A DNA stretch of 64,000 nt from Oscheius dolichura (Eukaryota; Nematoda; Chromadorea; Rhabditida; Rhabditidae). Numbering within the stretch: position 1 is the stretch's first letter; each line of letters begins with the position of its first letter. The stretch is taken from assembly GCA_932521035.1 (NCBI GenBank), contig OW051495.1, positions 2,542,001-2,606,000 on the forward strand. The letters are read 5' to 3'. Of this stretch, positions 1-11,439 are shown piece after piece. The notes beneath the pieces are model-generated. The model was not told where the DNA came from. It was given only the letters and a program-made list of their open reading frames with translations, and ran no database searches. The position numbers and the translations under genes were made by a program.

Positions 1-1440
1 TATTCCTCCGTCTACTGGTTACTGTAGATTCTCTTTATAGAAATAGCCCCACGTGACAATATTGTCTTAGTTGTCAACAGAGAGCAAGCCGTCATAAAAG
101 AGGGACCGGCCCGGCTCGCGCAACTCTAATTACCCGTTTATGAGCGACCCGCTAATCAGCTCTTACCTCTGCTGGACGCCTCTCCTTCAATATGGGGAAA
201 TATAGAAGAGGAGAAGCATATTGTTGGGGGCGTGGAACTTTTTGGAAGACCCGAAGAAGTACTGAGAATTGGATAGGGAGAAGAGGGTTACTTTTGAATA
301 TTTAATGCAGCAAACTGACAATTTAGAGCTGGGAGACTGTTGCAATTGTTCTACAATATGCAGTTGGTATTTTTCCACTATTATTCGCGCATCGGAGAAT
401 ACTGAATACAGCGAAGGAGGGTAAGACTGCGTTCAACTGTTCACATTTCATCGAAAAGAGCTCGTGGCATGCTCTACCGATTGAATTCATTCAAATTATC
501 AATGTTCCGAGTAGTCAATTTAGGCAAATGTTTTTCTTTTTCTTCACTGTAATTGGGTCCTTCTCCTTCAATATAATAAAAATAGAGCACACGATAGTTT
601 CCCCTTTCTGAATTCGCTTTCTAGAGCTGTAGATTATCTCCTTCTTGGTTCCAATAGATTCAATAAAGTAGTCTCCTGCACATTGAAATGTTGAATGTTC
701 CGAGTGACCAATTTAGGCAAGTGGTCGCTTTTACTCCACCCAATGCCTGACTAGCATGAAAAGTTAGAGCTGTTTCAACATTTCCCTTTCCATCGAATAG
801 TTCTTCTTCCAATCCGAAACAGCCAACCGGTGTGTATCTCTCTCTCTCCGGGCGACACATGTCCTCCCATTCATAGGCCACCGGATTGAGGCAGATGTCG
901 CCGGTCACGTAATCCGATTTATAGCTGAGAAACCATGCAATTCTGAAAGGACCGGACGAACCAAAGAAAATCTGTTTCTAGGGAACTGGCTCCATTTGAA
1001 GGCTTCTCGAAACAGAGCCGATTCAAGTTGAGATTGTCCCGTCTCCAACCATATTACACAGTTGTTTTCGAGGGTCTCTCTCTCCGACTCAATCCGGCCT
1101 AATTGTTGCACAAATTGGTTGGGCAAAAGGTGCCGATCGGGACGGACTGTATTAACAGGTGTGACGCCATAAGGACAAGTTATTTGATCAGCCCACGAGC
1201 ATCTTCGCCCCCTTTTTGGAAAAGAACCACTTCGGGTGAGAGGTCCGGGGAGAAATTCACAGCTAGGTGTCGATATGGCGATATCCTTTTGATACTTCTT
1301 CCTACTATTTTTAGAGGGAGTACTGTAATAATTGGTAACCTTGTCCCTGTCTCAAGTTGCACACGGTCTAGTGGCCAAATTATTGCTGTGACGCAACCGG
1401 GGGAAGTTCTCCGGGAAGAGGACACGGCTGACATCTGATC
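1..1440. other. intergenic, no gene recognised
   Basis: I see no coding exon chain here on either strand. Short open frames exist, but none has a recognisable motif, a start next to a splice acceptor or a continuing exon. It could contain the regulatory region or far exons of a gene outside the window. Confidence 0.5.
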
Positions 1441-1559
1441 GGAAGAGGGAATTGCGTCATGGACAAGGACATATTATAGAGGTTTGGATAGAAGAAGATG
1501 TTAGTGTAGATTGAAAGGGGATACTGTAGAAGCTATCGTTTTAGTCTTCTCGGAGGTGA

Positions 1560-3060
1560 AACGAAAGAAACGTCATAACTGAAATCGGAGAAAATGATCC
1601 CAACACAATAAAAGGAACTGCCAAAACGGAGAAAATTCAACGGGTTCACTAAAAAGGAGCGACCAAAACAGAGTAAATTAGACCTTTTATACCTTATAGA
1701 CAGCATCACCTCTTCTGTTATCCTCTTCCAACGGAAAAATAACGCGTTTCGAGGCTTTTATCCAAACAATAATCGTGGTGTATCGACTTTTAGTGACGAC
1801 ATTGAAAATAACGAGCATTTCATCTCAAATAGAAAAAAGATTACTGTAAACTCTAGGATAGTATAGAACATTTCTAATCTGGTCTACGCAGTATCAAGTC
1901 GAAGCGAAAAAGCTCTCAATGGTTACACCTTTCTCCGGCGATTATAAGGAACTGCCATCTATTGGCAGATGGGTTCTTTGGTGAATAAAATGAACGGCCA
2001 AAACAGGAGAAATTAAATATCCATGGAGAAGAGAGATCTCCCGCTATGGATGCTGCTTCAAAGGGAAAAGATCCGTTATTCAATATTTCAGGAGGCTGTA
2101 GAACGGTATTATTCACGTTTTCGATCCGAAAAAGGTGAACCATTTCTGGTTGTTACAACTGTACGGAGAGATCACATCCAAAATGACTTCTGGCCTCTCT
2201 AAAGAAGGACGACCAAAACCAAGAATAAAACAAATTGGCGGCTATTGATAGGGGGATGAGAGGACGTCTCTTTTTCATATTCTAGGAGGAAGGCCGTCTA
2301 TCTGTATGTTATCAGCAATGTCAAGTGCTGCAATGGCAGTTGTCAGAATAAAGGGAACTGCCAAAACATAGAAAATTAAGGGGATCCGTGGAAAGGAGAG
2401 ATCACCCGTTATGGACAAGAAGACATCATTGATACTTGAACAGGAAAATTATCGTTATTGTGTGTACTTCAGGGTACTGTATTCTACCGATTCGAAAGGA
2501 ATTGGAACTTTTCATGTGAATGTGGTTATCGAACCGTATGAGGAAAAGAGATCAGAGAAGACTTTTATTCTCCCTAAAATGGGACGACCTAAACAGAAAA
2601 AATATGAAATTTGTGATTGCTCATTGGGAAGAACAGAGATTCTTTCAGTACTGTTTTATACGTTGTAAGGTACTGTAAAACGTCTGTTTTCGTCTTCCAA
2701 AAGGTGAAACTTTCATATGGCTGCTATCAAAATGTGTGAGGGCTCAATCGAATGGTCGTTGTCTTTACTGCAAATATAAAAGAGACGGTCAAAACAGATA
2801 GAAATTTATTTTGGAAAGAGGAAGCTCGTCGATTGCTGAATGGAATGCCAAGTAAGAACCTCTCCGAATATCTTACTTGGCCTATTGCTTGAACCTAGTA
2901 TATCCCAACAAATAAAAGCAACCAGCAAAACGACGAAAAATAGAAATTTATGAAGGTGAGGAATCTGACAGGGAGCTAGCTTCGAACGACTGGCCTTCTG
3001 ACGCCCGCTGCATAAAAAAGAACGAGCAAAGCAGACAAAAATAGAAATTCAGAAAGATCT
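1560..3060. repeat. degenerate tandem repeat field
   Basis: A box close to AAAGGAACGACCAAAACAG followed by an A-rich GAGAAAATTA tail recurs at about 1612, 1651, 1987, 2203, 2351, 2579, 2779, 2915 and 3015. The spacing is irregular, mostly 100-230 bp. Companion boxes also recur, for example a TACTGTA..CGTTTTCGTCTTC..AAGGTGAAAC segment near 1520 and 2667 with a weaker copy near 2096, and CCGTTATGGACAAG-like boxes near 1455, 2042 and 2408. This looks like an old, diverged satellite-like array. No protein reading is convincing. Confidence 0.6.
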
Positions 3061-3343
3061 CCGACCATATAAGACAGTCTCTGGAAGATTCGAGCAACCC
3101 CGCAGGAGACAGTCCGATGACGAATCTCAAATGACTTCTAATATAGGCTATCTAACTCAGTTTTTCACGCTGATCAGGACTATCACAATTAGAAATTCGG
3201 CATTTTTGGCGGATAAAATTTAAAATTGTGATGCCGAAAATACTAATTTTTTTTATTTTCCATTGTACCTGTTTATTTTAATAGCTTATTCTCTTTGTCT
3301 CGGTGAGTTGAGTTTAATGGTAAAAGAAATTTTTAGATTTGAG

Positions 3344-3759
3344 CTGATTTTAGTGGAGAAAAATGCGATTTTATGCGAAAATCGTTAGTTTTTGATGAAA
3401 ATTCACGTCTAGGTCAAAAAAATGGGGGGTGGCACACTTGTCTGAGAGCAGGGCCAGATTCCTTGGCATTTTCTGGTCCTGGACACCAAAAAAACGGCAC
3501 ATTTTTGTGTCAATTCACTCTAAAAGAAGATGAACCGATGAAGTTGAACAGGCATGCCGCCCCGTTTCAGAGGCATGGCGTTCCAAAAACGCACACAAAA
3601 ATGTGCCCTTTTTTGGGTGTCCAGGACCAGAAAATGCCAAGGAATCTGGCCCTGCTCTCAGACAAGTGTGCCACCCCCCATTTTTTCGACCTAGACGTGA
3701 ATTTTCATCAAAAACTAATGATTTTCGCATAAAATCGCATTTTTCTCCACTAAAATCAG
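3344..3759. mobile_element. foldback (long inverted-repeat) element
   Basis: Two arms of 167 bp each (3344-3510 and 3593-3759) are inverted copies of one another with only scattered mismatches, around an 82-bp centre. The outer ends read CTGATTTTAGTGGAG on the left and its reverse complement on the right. Because the arms are inverted copies, both strands carry almost the same short open frame, which is therefore not evidence of a gene. No clear target-site duplication is visible at the edges. A foldback transposon or MITE is the likely nature. There is no transposase inside. Confidence 0.8.
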
Positions 3760-4074
3760 TCGACCACCCTCGAACTTATGGGCAAAAAACATTTTCACGA
3801 AACCTCAACTGAAAAGCTGGGCGCGCCAAAGTTACCTTCCCAGAGCCAGCCGTAACCCGGTGTAAAGTCAAACCACGATACTAGAAGTCATTCTGAGATT
3901 CGTCACCGGACTCGGTTTCTCGAGCCTTACGGAGATCGACTCATAAACCCATAGTTTGGTTTTTTTATGATTTCACCCCCATTGAAACAATTGTGAGTGA
4001 TTGTTCCTTCTCCCGACTGAATAAAAGAAGCTAGTAATACAGAGAAAAACAAAAGAGAGAAGAATTTTCATTCT

Positions 4075-4080
4075 TTTATT
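4075..4080 (-). terminator. polyadenylation signal of RING gene
   Basis: A canonical AATAAA on the minus strand lies 17 bases past the stop codon at 4097 of the RING-finger gene. Confidence 0.7.
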
Positions 4081-4096
4081 TGATGTCTACGTGGAC

Positions 4097-5118
4097 TTAT
4101 TCTTCATCGACTTCGACAGCTTCGGGCTCAGCCAATCTATTGTAGAGTTCGACGTATCGGCTGAGGAACTGCTGCTCCTGGAATTCGACGCCTCGAATCG
4201 GACGGGGCGGAGGGGTGCCGGAGGCGGGGGAGGCCATGGAGACGGAGACTGAGGCGGCAGACGAGAGCGGCGAGGGGAGGATGACGACAGACGACGTGGT
4301 GTCCTCGTCCCGGGTCGTGGAACTCGACGCCAGGGAGACCACCTCGATGCTGGGCGAGCCCTCGGCCGCCGTCGAGTCGTCGTCGTCGGTCACCGACATT
4401 CCGGAGTACAGGTCGCCGCGGAGGTCGCCCCTCTCCACCCGGGCGGCCCTCTCCATCCAGCCGCTGCCCATACTCGACGACTCTTCCGACGCCGACGAGC
4501 CCAGTTCGATCAGCTCCTCGATGGGAACTCGAGGGGGACTCGCGAGGATGGCCGTCTCCATCAAATCCGTCTCCTCCGACCGGCTGCCGAACGTCAATTC
4601 CAAATCTTCCGGTCCCTCAAACAAAAAGACTAAAAGCCATTCTACCGTCTCGATAAGATTTCTCCCACCTCCATAATGAGCCACAAGGAGCGTCTTCAAA
4701 GCGGCCATCTCCTGCTGGTCCATCTCCGCCGTGTCCTCCATTTCAGCCATTTCATTTCCCTGACGAACGGCCTCAATGATCCGGTCCCAGTCAGCCGAGT
4801 AGATGATTTGATTGTGGTGGAGCCGGCGGCCACAACTGGAACAAGCCTTGTCCTGTTCGTTGGCCACCCTCGACAGCAGGCAACTGGCACAGTACTTGTG
4901 ACCACAATGAGTTCTGTAGCTCTATTTGTATCAGAATTCGGATAGAATATATACACAACTGTGTTATGGCAGACCCGGCTGCAATCGCTACATTGGAGGA
5001 GGATCAGAGGAAACGTGGCATTCACTTCGTTGAGAAATTCATTCTCGGCTGATGATTGAACATCCGTTTTGTCAGTTGGAGAAGAGACATAATCTTCTTG
5101 TTCAATTGGAGCAGCCAT
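4097..5118 (-). CDS. RING-finger protein, Ser/acid-rich
   Basis: Two exons, 5118..4955 and 4913..4097, are joined across a 41-bp GTATAT..CTACAG intron and give 326 residues. The splice restores a textbook C3HC4 RING near residues 43-82: CSDC, then THC and GH, then KYC and ASC, then CSSC, which is the full set of eight zinc ligands. Without the splice the ligands fall in two frames. The rest is low-complexity: a helical stretch around DWDRIIEAV, then long Ser/Asp/Glu/Pro-rich runs and an acidic C-terminus. By family a RING suggests E3 ubiquitin-ligase activity or protein binding, but the substrate is unknown. It is the third gene of a tight minus-strand cluster and starts about 210 bp after the POLD2 stop. 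Proteins with a single N-terminal RING and a disordered tail include meiotic SUMO/ubiquitin ligases, but I cannot assign one. Confidence 0.8.
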
Positions 5119-5327
5119 CCTTGGGGTGAGATGAGTGAATGAATAAAACTAATTTCCCCTACTGATGGTTATTTCAAGTCAAATCTTATCGGCTGTCCTC
5201 CTCGAGTAAGTTTCATGAGAACAGAAGTGCTATACAAAAAGTTATATTTGAAAAATTTACAACCGTCAAAATGAGACCGTATGTTACCAGAGTATAAGAG
5301 ACCAATAATGATAAGGAGAAAAACAGT

Positions 5328-6996
5328 TCAACAAGTTCCGAAATATTTGTAGCTGACTTCCATAGTTTGAAGATCCAAGAAGGTGACCAAATGGGTGCGC
5401 GAAAAACGAGGAACTCCTATGAGCAATGTACTTTCATCGGGCGTTTTACACCAGCGACTGTCAGGTTTCAGTTGATTTCCGCAAATGAAGACATGAGGAC
5501 GACGTTCCATTATTAGAGGATCTCTAGAAGATATTGAAATTAAACAAAACGCGGAAGTTGTACCTGTCACTCAAAGGGAATCCGTCGATAGTATCAGGGG
5601 AAGTCGGAGCAACGTGTTGCCAATTGAGAATGGACTCCATAACGTCAAGACTATTTCCAACGTTGCTCGTACGCAAAATGTCTGTTACATTCAGACCTAA
5701 ATTATCACTTCTTTACAATATAAAGATTTTCGACATACCGGAAGTTGTTAAACATTCAATTCCACCGAGAACAAAACTGTACGGATTAGATCGAAGACCA
5801 AGAGCTTGTCCAGAATTGCTAGCTAAAGGAAGAAGTGCCCGATGTATTGGTTGTTGGGGCCATAACTGTGGGCAAGGATCTCCCGGTCCAGGTACCATAT
5901 CAACTCGCATTTTCGACTGAAATACATGCTTACAAAATCAAAGAGGCATACAGTAAGATTGCAAAGGAGCTGGTCCAGTTTTTCTGCAGCTTCAACGCCT
6001 GGAGGAGCTGAATTTGGAATTAACCGGAGAACACGTGCGGCCGAAGAGATATCTTTTCCCTGAAATTATCTTATAGAAATAAATAGATTCACAAACCGCT
6101 TGGAATGAAAGACTATCACCAGCAATCATGACTCTTTCGACTCGTGAAGCAAGATCCTTCTCCTTTGCATCAGCCATCATTTCGCCGTTTATCCATCTTG
6201 TAAAAACTGCAAACGCCGCTGCAATTTCCTTCTAAAAAAATCTCAATTTCTGAATACAAAAAAAGGAAAATACATCTTCTGCGCTTATTCCTGTAAGCTC
6301 TAATCCAGAGAGAATTGCTAAAACTGCATTAGGCTTTGTTGTCGGCCATTTTGATTGAGGAGAAACTGCGGGCCACACGATTTTATCAACCATAAACGTA
6401 TCTTCATTTCCCTAAAAAGGAATAACACAGATTAAAAAAGGAAGGAATTTACTTTGCGTCCAATAAGCCCGACTATACAGCCTGTAGCTACCTCGTCCAT
6501 TGAAATATTACCACCTAACTTTACTATTTGTTTTTCATCTTCAATTTCTAGATAATCCTTGTTCGACACTAACGATCGAATATTTTCTACATTGTCTGTA
6601 TCTTCAGGCATATCATCTTCAGGAATTAAATGTTCGTCTTGCGCGAGTTCCTAAACCATTCTTCCAGCAACAAAAATGGATTTACTTTTAGAATGCTAGG
6701 GCGTAGACCAATTCTTTTGATTACAGTTCCAACTATTATGCACTTCTCGTCGTCTTCTAGGAGCGCTTCTATTGGCTTATACTTATAGTCACCTTCAAAG
6801 CGAATAACAATAGTAAAATAGAATAATTACCAGCATTTTTAGCAGCCTGAAGAACTCGTTTCTTGAGTTCAGCGAGACGAACTTTATACATTTGATAATA
6901 CTGTCTTGAAAATGCATTCAGTTGGTCGTCCGTCGTCAGTTTGTATCTCAGACTCGTATTTTTGAACTCCAGAATTGGCCTATCCACCTGTGCCAT
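5328..6996 (-). CDS. pold2: DNA polymerase delta subunit 2 (small B-subunit)
   Basis: Non-catalytic B-subunit of DNA polymerase delta, used in nuclear DNA replication and repair. The start at 6996 directly follows TTTATAG, a good splice acceptor, so the mRNA is probably trans-spliced at the ATG. Exon 1 (6996..6831) holds the N-terminal FSRQY..MYKVRLAELKKRV segment typical of POLD2. Later exons carry CIIVGTVIKRIGLRPSIL (OB-fold start), LSGLELTG, VMIAGDSLS, VDMVPGPGDPCPQLWPQQP and GLNVTDILRTSN. These correspond to the calcineurin-like (inactivated phosphoesterase) core, with VDMVPGPGDP in the place of the family's VDLMPGEFDP. The C-terminal exon ends HVFICGNQLK..FGTC. Introns are about 40-55 bp. 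It is complete by inspection and lies between Sec24 and the RING gene with about 200-bp gaps on both sides. Confidence 0.93.
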
Positions 6997-7010
6997 CTAT
7001 AAACAGAAAC
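6997..7010 (-). promoter_or_regulatory. probable trans-splice acceptor of POLD2
   Basis: Reading the minus strand, a pyrimidine-rich TGTTTCTGTTTATAG abuts the POLD2 ATG. With no upstream exon in the 196-bp gap after Sec24, it fits an SL acceptor of a downstream operon gene. Confidence 0.55.
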
Positions 7011-7131
7011 ATCTGTTTTATTGAAATCTTTATCATTTGTCACATCCAAATTTGCTAAACCAGCTCTTTAAAATTTGTTAGATAAACATCTAGTAAGGAA
7101 CCGAGGAGACAGTGAATGAAGTAAATAAATA

Positions 7132-7137
7132 TTTATT
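7132..7137 (-). terminator. polyadenylation signal of Sec24
   Basis: AATAAA on the minus strand, about 56 bases past the Sec24 stop at 7193 and upstream of the POLD2 start. This is the arrangement expected between genes of a nematode operon. Confidence 0.55.
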
Positions 7138-7192
7138 TTATACATTTACACTATAACCCTTCACATTATTTTAAAACATATCACAGACATTA

Positions 7193-10100
7193 TTAACTTA
7201 ACATTTCCCGAATTTCTCTGTGCACACAACAGAGATACTCTACGTAAGACAATGCACTGGGCGCTGTTTTGTCCTAAAAATCAATTATTACGAGAATAAA
7301 ACAAACATACTTCAATTAGGGTCTTTTTGAACCATGGTTCAAGTCCATCTCCTTGTCTAATTACATAGGTTTTTCTAGTACGAATTCCTTTCTCTAAAAG
7401 TTGAATGCATCTTCTCAGAGCTCGTGACTTTGAATTATCTCGTTCCGGAATAACATGCTAAATAAAAATATATTACGAAAACATCTCTCAAACCTCCTCT
7501 GTATTCATTTGTTGAACATTGTTTGCTCCAAAAACTTGTTGCACCCATTCATCTTTTACATTTGTGCCTACCCATAAGAATAACAAGTAACCATTATCAA
7601 TTAAATAAGCCTAAAACAAATTATAAAAATATATCTAACGACTTACTTTATCATTGGTCATAAATTCAGATGATGCTCTCACGGGTGTGGGCAACGCTGT
7701 CAATTCAGCGGCATTACTGATTTCTAGTTCAGAAACGGGATATACTCGTGGGTAAAGCATTTTCATGCAATCTTGTATCCTCATTCCTCTAATCAATTCG
7801 ATCATCCAAGCCTTATCGTCAGGTGTCATTTCAGCACCTTAATTTAGTACGTAATTTAGTACGCTGTTATTTGTAAACATACCTCCACTTATCGCGTCAT
7901 TCTTCAAGATCGAGTTAACGAATAATGGTAGGAGTTTTAGTGTTTCGGGAAGAATAAGTTGGCCCAAAGGTGCACCTTCGCTACATTTTTCACTAGAATA
8001 ATCAATTATATAATATATAAAAAAAAGGCTACCGATATGAAGCTAATATTTGGGCAGTTCTTTTAGTCATGATATCTCTAACTTCCTTATTGCCTTTGTC
8101 TCTATTAATTTGCACGGCTGAAATTTTGTTACAATATCTAATACACAACATAAAGTTACCGATTTTAAGCAAGTATGAAGTCAATGTATCGGGATCAGCC
8201 ACTCGGTAAAGTTGATTGTAATCAGAGCTAACGGCAAGGCACAAATTAAGAATGCGCAATCTTCGCTGACCAGACATAGATGTATAAAGAACGGCACACT
8301 AAAACAGGGTGGTACGAAAATACTGGTCTAGAAATCCTACTTGAATTACAGCGGCTGGATCGGAAAGTTTGTCATCATGCTTTAATTCAGCAAAGAAACA
8401 TTTGTCTTCATCCATTGTCGCTAATTCCAAATCGGTAGAGTTTTCCATATAAAAGCTTCCACTGAATGTTACCGGTCTAATACCTAAATCGAATAAAAAA
8501 ATAAAACGAAGAAAACGGTAATTACCTGCACTTGAACGTACTCTCACCATGCAATCAAATCCTATTTTTCTACTAACATCGGCATGAAGATCTGACATAA
8601 AACGTTGAGTATCTTTTTCTGCCTAAAGTTTTACAACAAAACTATGAGAAAAATACATGAACGAACCGAAAAATATTGATATTTATAGACACTTCCTCCT
8701 GTAACAGCCGAAAGTTGTGCTACAGTAGCAACATCGATGAAGGAATTAGGGAATAGGAACAAATCAACAGTAACTCCAGCTTTAACGCAATTTTCTCCTA
8801 CTTTAGTATAATATTCAGTTTGGGGTGTGAGGGCAGCCTAGAAAGAAATACAGTAACAAGAATAGAAAAATGTTAACCTTTTCTTTATCAGTTCCCAAAA
8901 GAGCACGGTCATTTTTCGTTTTTAACTTTCCAGGTGCTTCTTTTAAAGGTAAAGATGTTGAAAATATAAATAGTTTTCCAGCACGATCTGCACACTAAAC
9001 AAAATTTTAGACTTCGAATAATTCCTGCAAACCTTTAGAGCATCCAATCCAGCACTGACTACTGGGCCCAGAATCGTTTCAGTAACTTTATTCTGTGAAA
9101 AGAGTTTAGGCAACTCATTCAATACAGCTTTAATACTGGCTGCGCCTTCATTATAGGGGACTAGAAGACCATCGACAATAGGCACGAACATCTCATCCAC
9201 ATCCCCGACAACCATCATACTCGGTGTAGAAGAGGAAAGATCATAAAAGTGGACGGCTTGATCAAAAGTGGCTAGACCGACTCTAATTGAAGAACTATCC
9301 TGATTTGACTCTCTACAAAAGCATCGATAAGCAAATGAAAAATAACCTTACTTGGGAAGAGAGCTTAGCACTTTTTCTAAATTATGGCATAAAACTTGAA
9401 GCATTCCACTGGAACAAGCATTATAGGATACATCGATCATAAAAATATAAGCCGGCTCTTTTGGTGGAATTCCATTCTATAAAGACGATAAATTCGTGAA
9501 AATCTTGGGCATCCTCACTTTGCAATATGGTTTGGTAGCAACAAAATCATAAGCTCCCAGATAAAGTTCCGGACGATGTTCAATATCAGTTCTTCTTCCA
9601 GTGTGGTCCAAATGAGCAAAATAATTATCTTCGACTAAATACACATTTTCAAAATGCTACAGGATTTAGTATACCTGGAGTACACGCTTGACAGAAAGGA
9701 CATCTAAAGCGTCTTCCTCCATCTTGAAATTCCATGAAAGGACACATATAAGCTTTGCATCGCTGACATCGTACAGGTCCTCCAGGTCCGAGATCGATCA
9801 CTGGTGGTTCATACTAGAATAATGAAATAAAGCAAAATGAGCGTTAGCTTACTTCTTTTGGATGCATTTTGGCAAAAGGTGAACAAGCAACTGCGAATGG
9901 AAGATTGCTATTTTTTAAAAGATCATTTGACGCCGGTGCCACATATAGCGTACTTCTCATCAAGCGTGGATTACAATTTCCTGTAAAAAAATAATAAGTA
10001 AAAAACATTTGTATCTCACCTTGATCTTGAGAGAAGAATTCGGTAGAAATAAGAGGAGGACTTTCGGCATGAGGAAAACCGGTAGGGAAAAGACCAGCGC

Positions 10101-11439
10101 GAACGGCATCATCCTCCATTACAGCAACCTGTAAGATATTACGACTCAAACAAATAAAAACTAACAGCACTCGGCATGGCGTTTGGATCCAATCGTTGTC
10201 GGGCTGGCTGCTGAGGATAACCACCCATTCCAGGAGCCCCAGGAGGCATTCCAGGCATCTGTGGTACTCCCGATGGCATTCCAGGCATCTGCGGTATTCC
10301 AGGCATCTGGGGTACTCCTGGCATTCCAGGCATCGTTGGTGCTCCAGAAGGCATTCCAGGCATTTGCGGTACTCCTGGCATTCCAGGCATGCTCGGCGGT
10401 CCAGGTGGCATTCCTGGCTGTCCTTGTTGGGAGAAGCCCATCGGCTGTTGCGGCATAGAACCAGGCATCGCCATTCCCATAGGAGGAAATCCTTGCTGTT
10501 GCGGCATGGCTGGTTGCCCTGTAATATAGACGAATAAATTCATGAGAAATTTTGTAAGATAATAATGGCAAATTTTAGCATACACTAATAACCGAACAGG
10601 CTATCTTTTTCTTCTTCCAACTTTTGCAACTACCAAGTCCCTTTGAATAAAACAACGTAGAACAAGACTAACCCATAGGAGCAGGAATTCCTGGTCTTCC
10701 ACCAGGTGCTGCAGGGAATGCTGGCGTGCTATTAGGGGCGAACTGTTGAGGTGTTGGTCCTGAAGTCGCACCAGGTAATTGCGGTGGCTGCATTCCAAAG
10801 TTTGGTTGTGGAGGTTGCATTCCAAAGTTTGCTTGCGGTGGAACTGAATTTTGCTGCTGTGGTGCTGAGCTTGGATATTGTGGCGCTGAGTTTTGCTGCT
10901 GTTGTCCTCCAAATTGTGTTTGTTGCTAAATAAGAGAATAAATAAATACTAACAAAAATATTACCTGTGAAGAAATAGGAAAGCCAGCAGGCTGAGATGT
11001 TGGAACTGGTTTCGGGGGTCCTAAAGAAAAACGAATTATATTTGCGGCAAAATAATGTACCAGGTAATGAAGATGGGGAGGGAGAAGGGCCATGTTGAGA
11101 AGGGGCGGCAGGAGAACCGTTTACCTGAGGTGATCCGGCTACTCTCATCTGTTGAAACTGTGATGTTGGCGGCTGAGGCGTCTAAAATGATTTGCCTGAT
11201 AACGCACTATATAAAAATACCTGTTGATGGCCATTCTGTTGCTGCCCATTAGCAGGAAATCCTTGAGGATTGAAACCAGGAGCAGGCAATCCATTTTGCC
11301 CATATCCGTTTTGTCCTGAAACACAAAAAGTAAACAACAAATTGTATACCTTACCTTGAAATTGAGGATTGGGAGGTCCTTTGTACTGATTCTGTGGAGG
11401 GATTCCCGTCTGTTGATAATACGGCTGCTGGAAGGACAT
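7193..11439 (-). CDS. sec24: COPII coat protein Sec24, C/D type
   Basis: Cargo-binding subunit of the COPII inner coat, acting at ER exit sites with Sec23. About 15 or more short exons. The start at 11439 lies just after TTTTTTTACAG. The N-terminus is Gln/Pro/Gly-rich and disordered, with a GMPG/PQMPGMP mini-repeat at about 10240-10430. Then come [13 protein letters not shown], the zinc finger [21 protein letters not shown] (about 9690-9790), the trunk with [12 protein letters not shown], the beta-sandwich/helical parts with [11 protein letters not shown], and a gelsolin-like end with [15 protein letters not shown]. The last exon ends [16 protein letters not shown]. The [14 protein letters not shown] zinc-finger context matches the Sec24C/D class rather than A/B. 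It appears intact and is the first gene of the candidate operon. Confidence 0.95.
10236..10430 (-). repeat. GMPG/PQMPG-coding mini-repeat in Sec24
   Basis: The sense strand repeats short units coding for P-Q-M-P-G-M-P and P-S-G-(V/A)-P-x-M-P-G-M-P inside the disordered Sec24 N-terminus. The DNA units (about 15-45 bp) are near-identical, which suggests slippage or unequal exchange. Open frames on the other strand and in other frames here are by-products of the repeat. Confidence 0.7.

Noticed and set aside
3373-3732. Matching frames on both strands (LVFDENSRLG)
   Set aside because: Explained by the inverted repeat. The same DNA is read from both arms.
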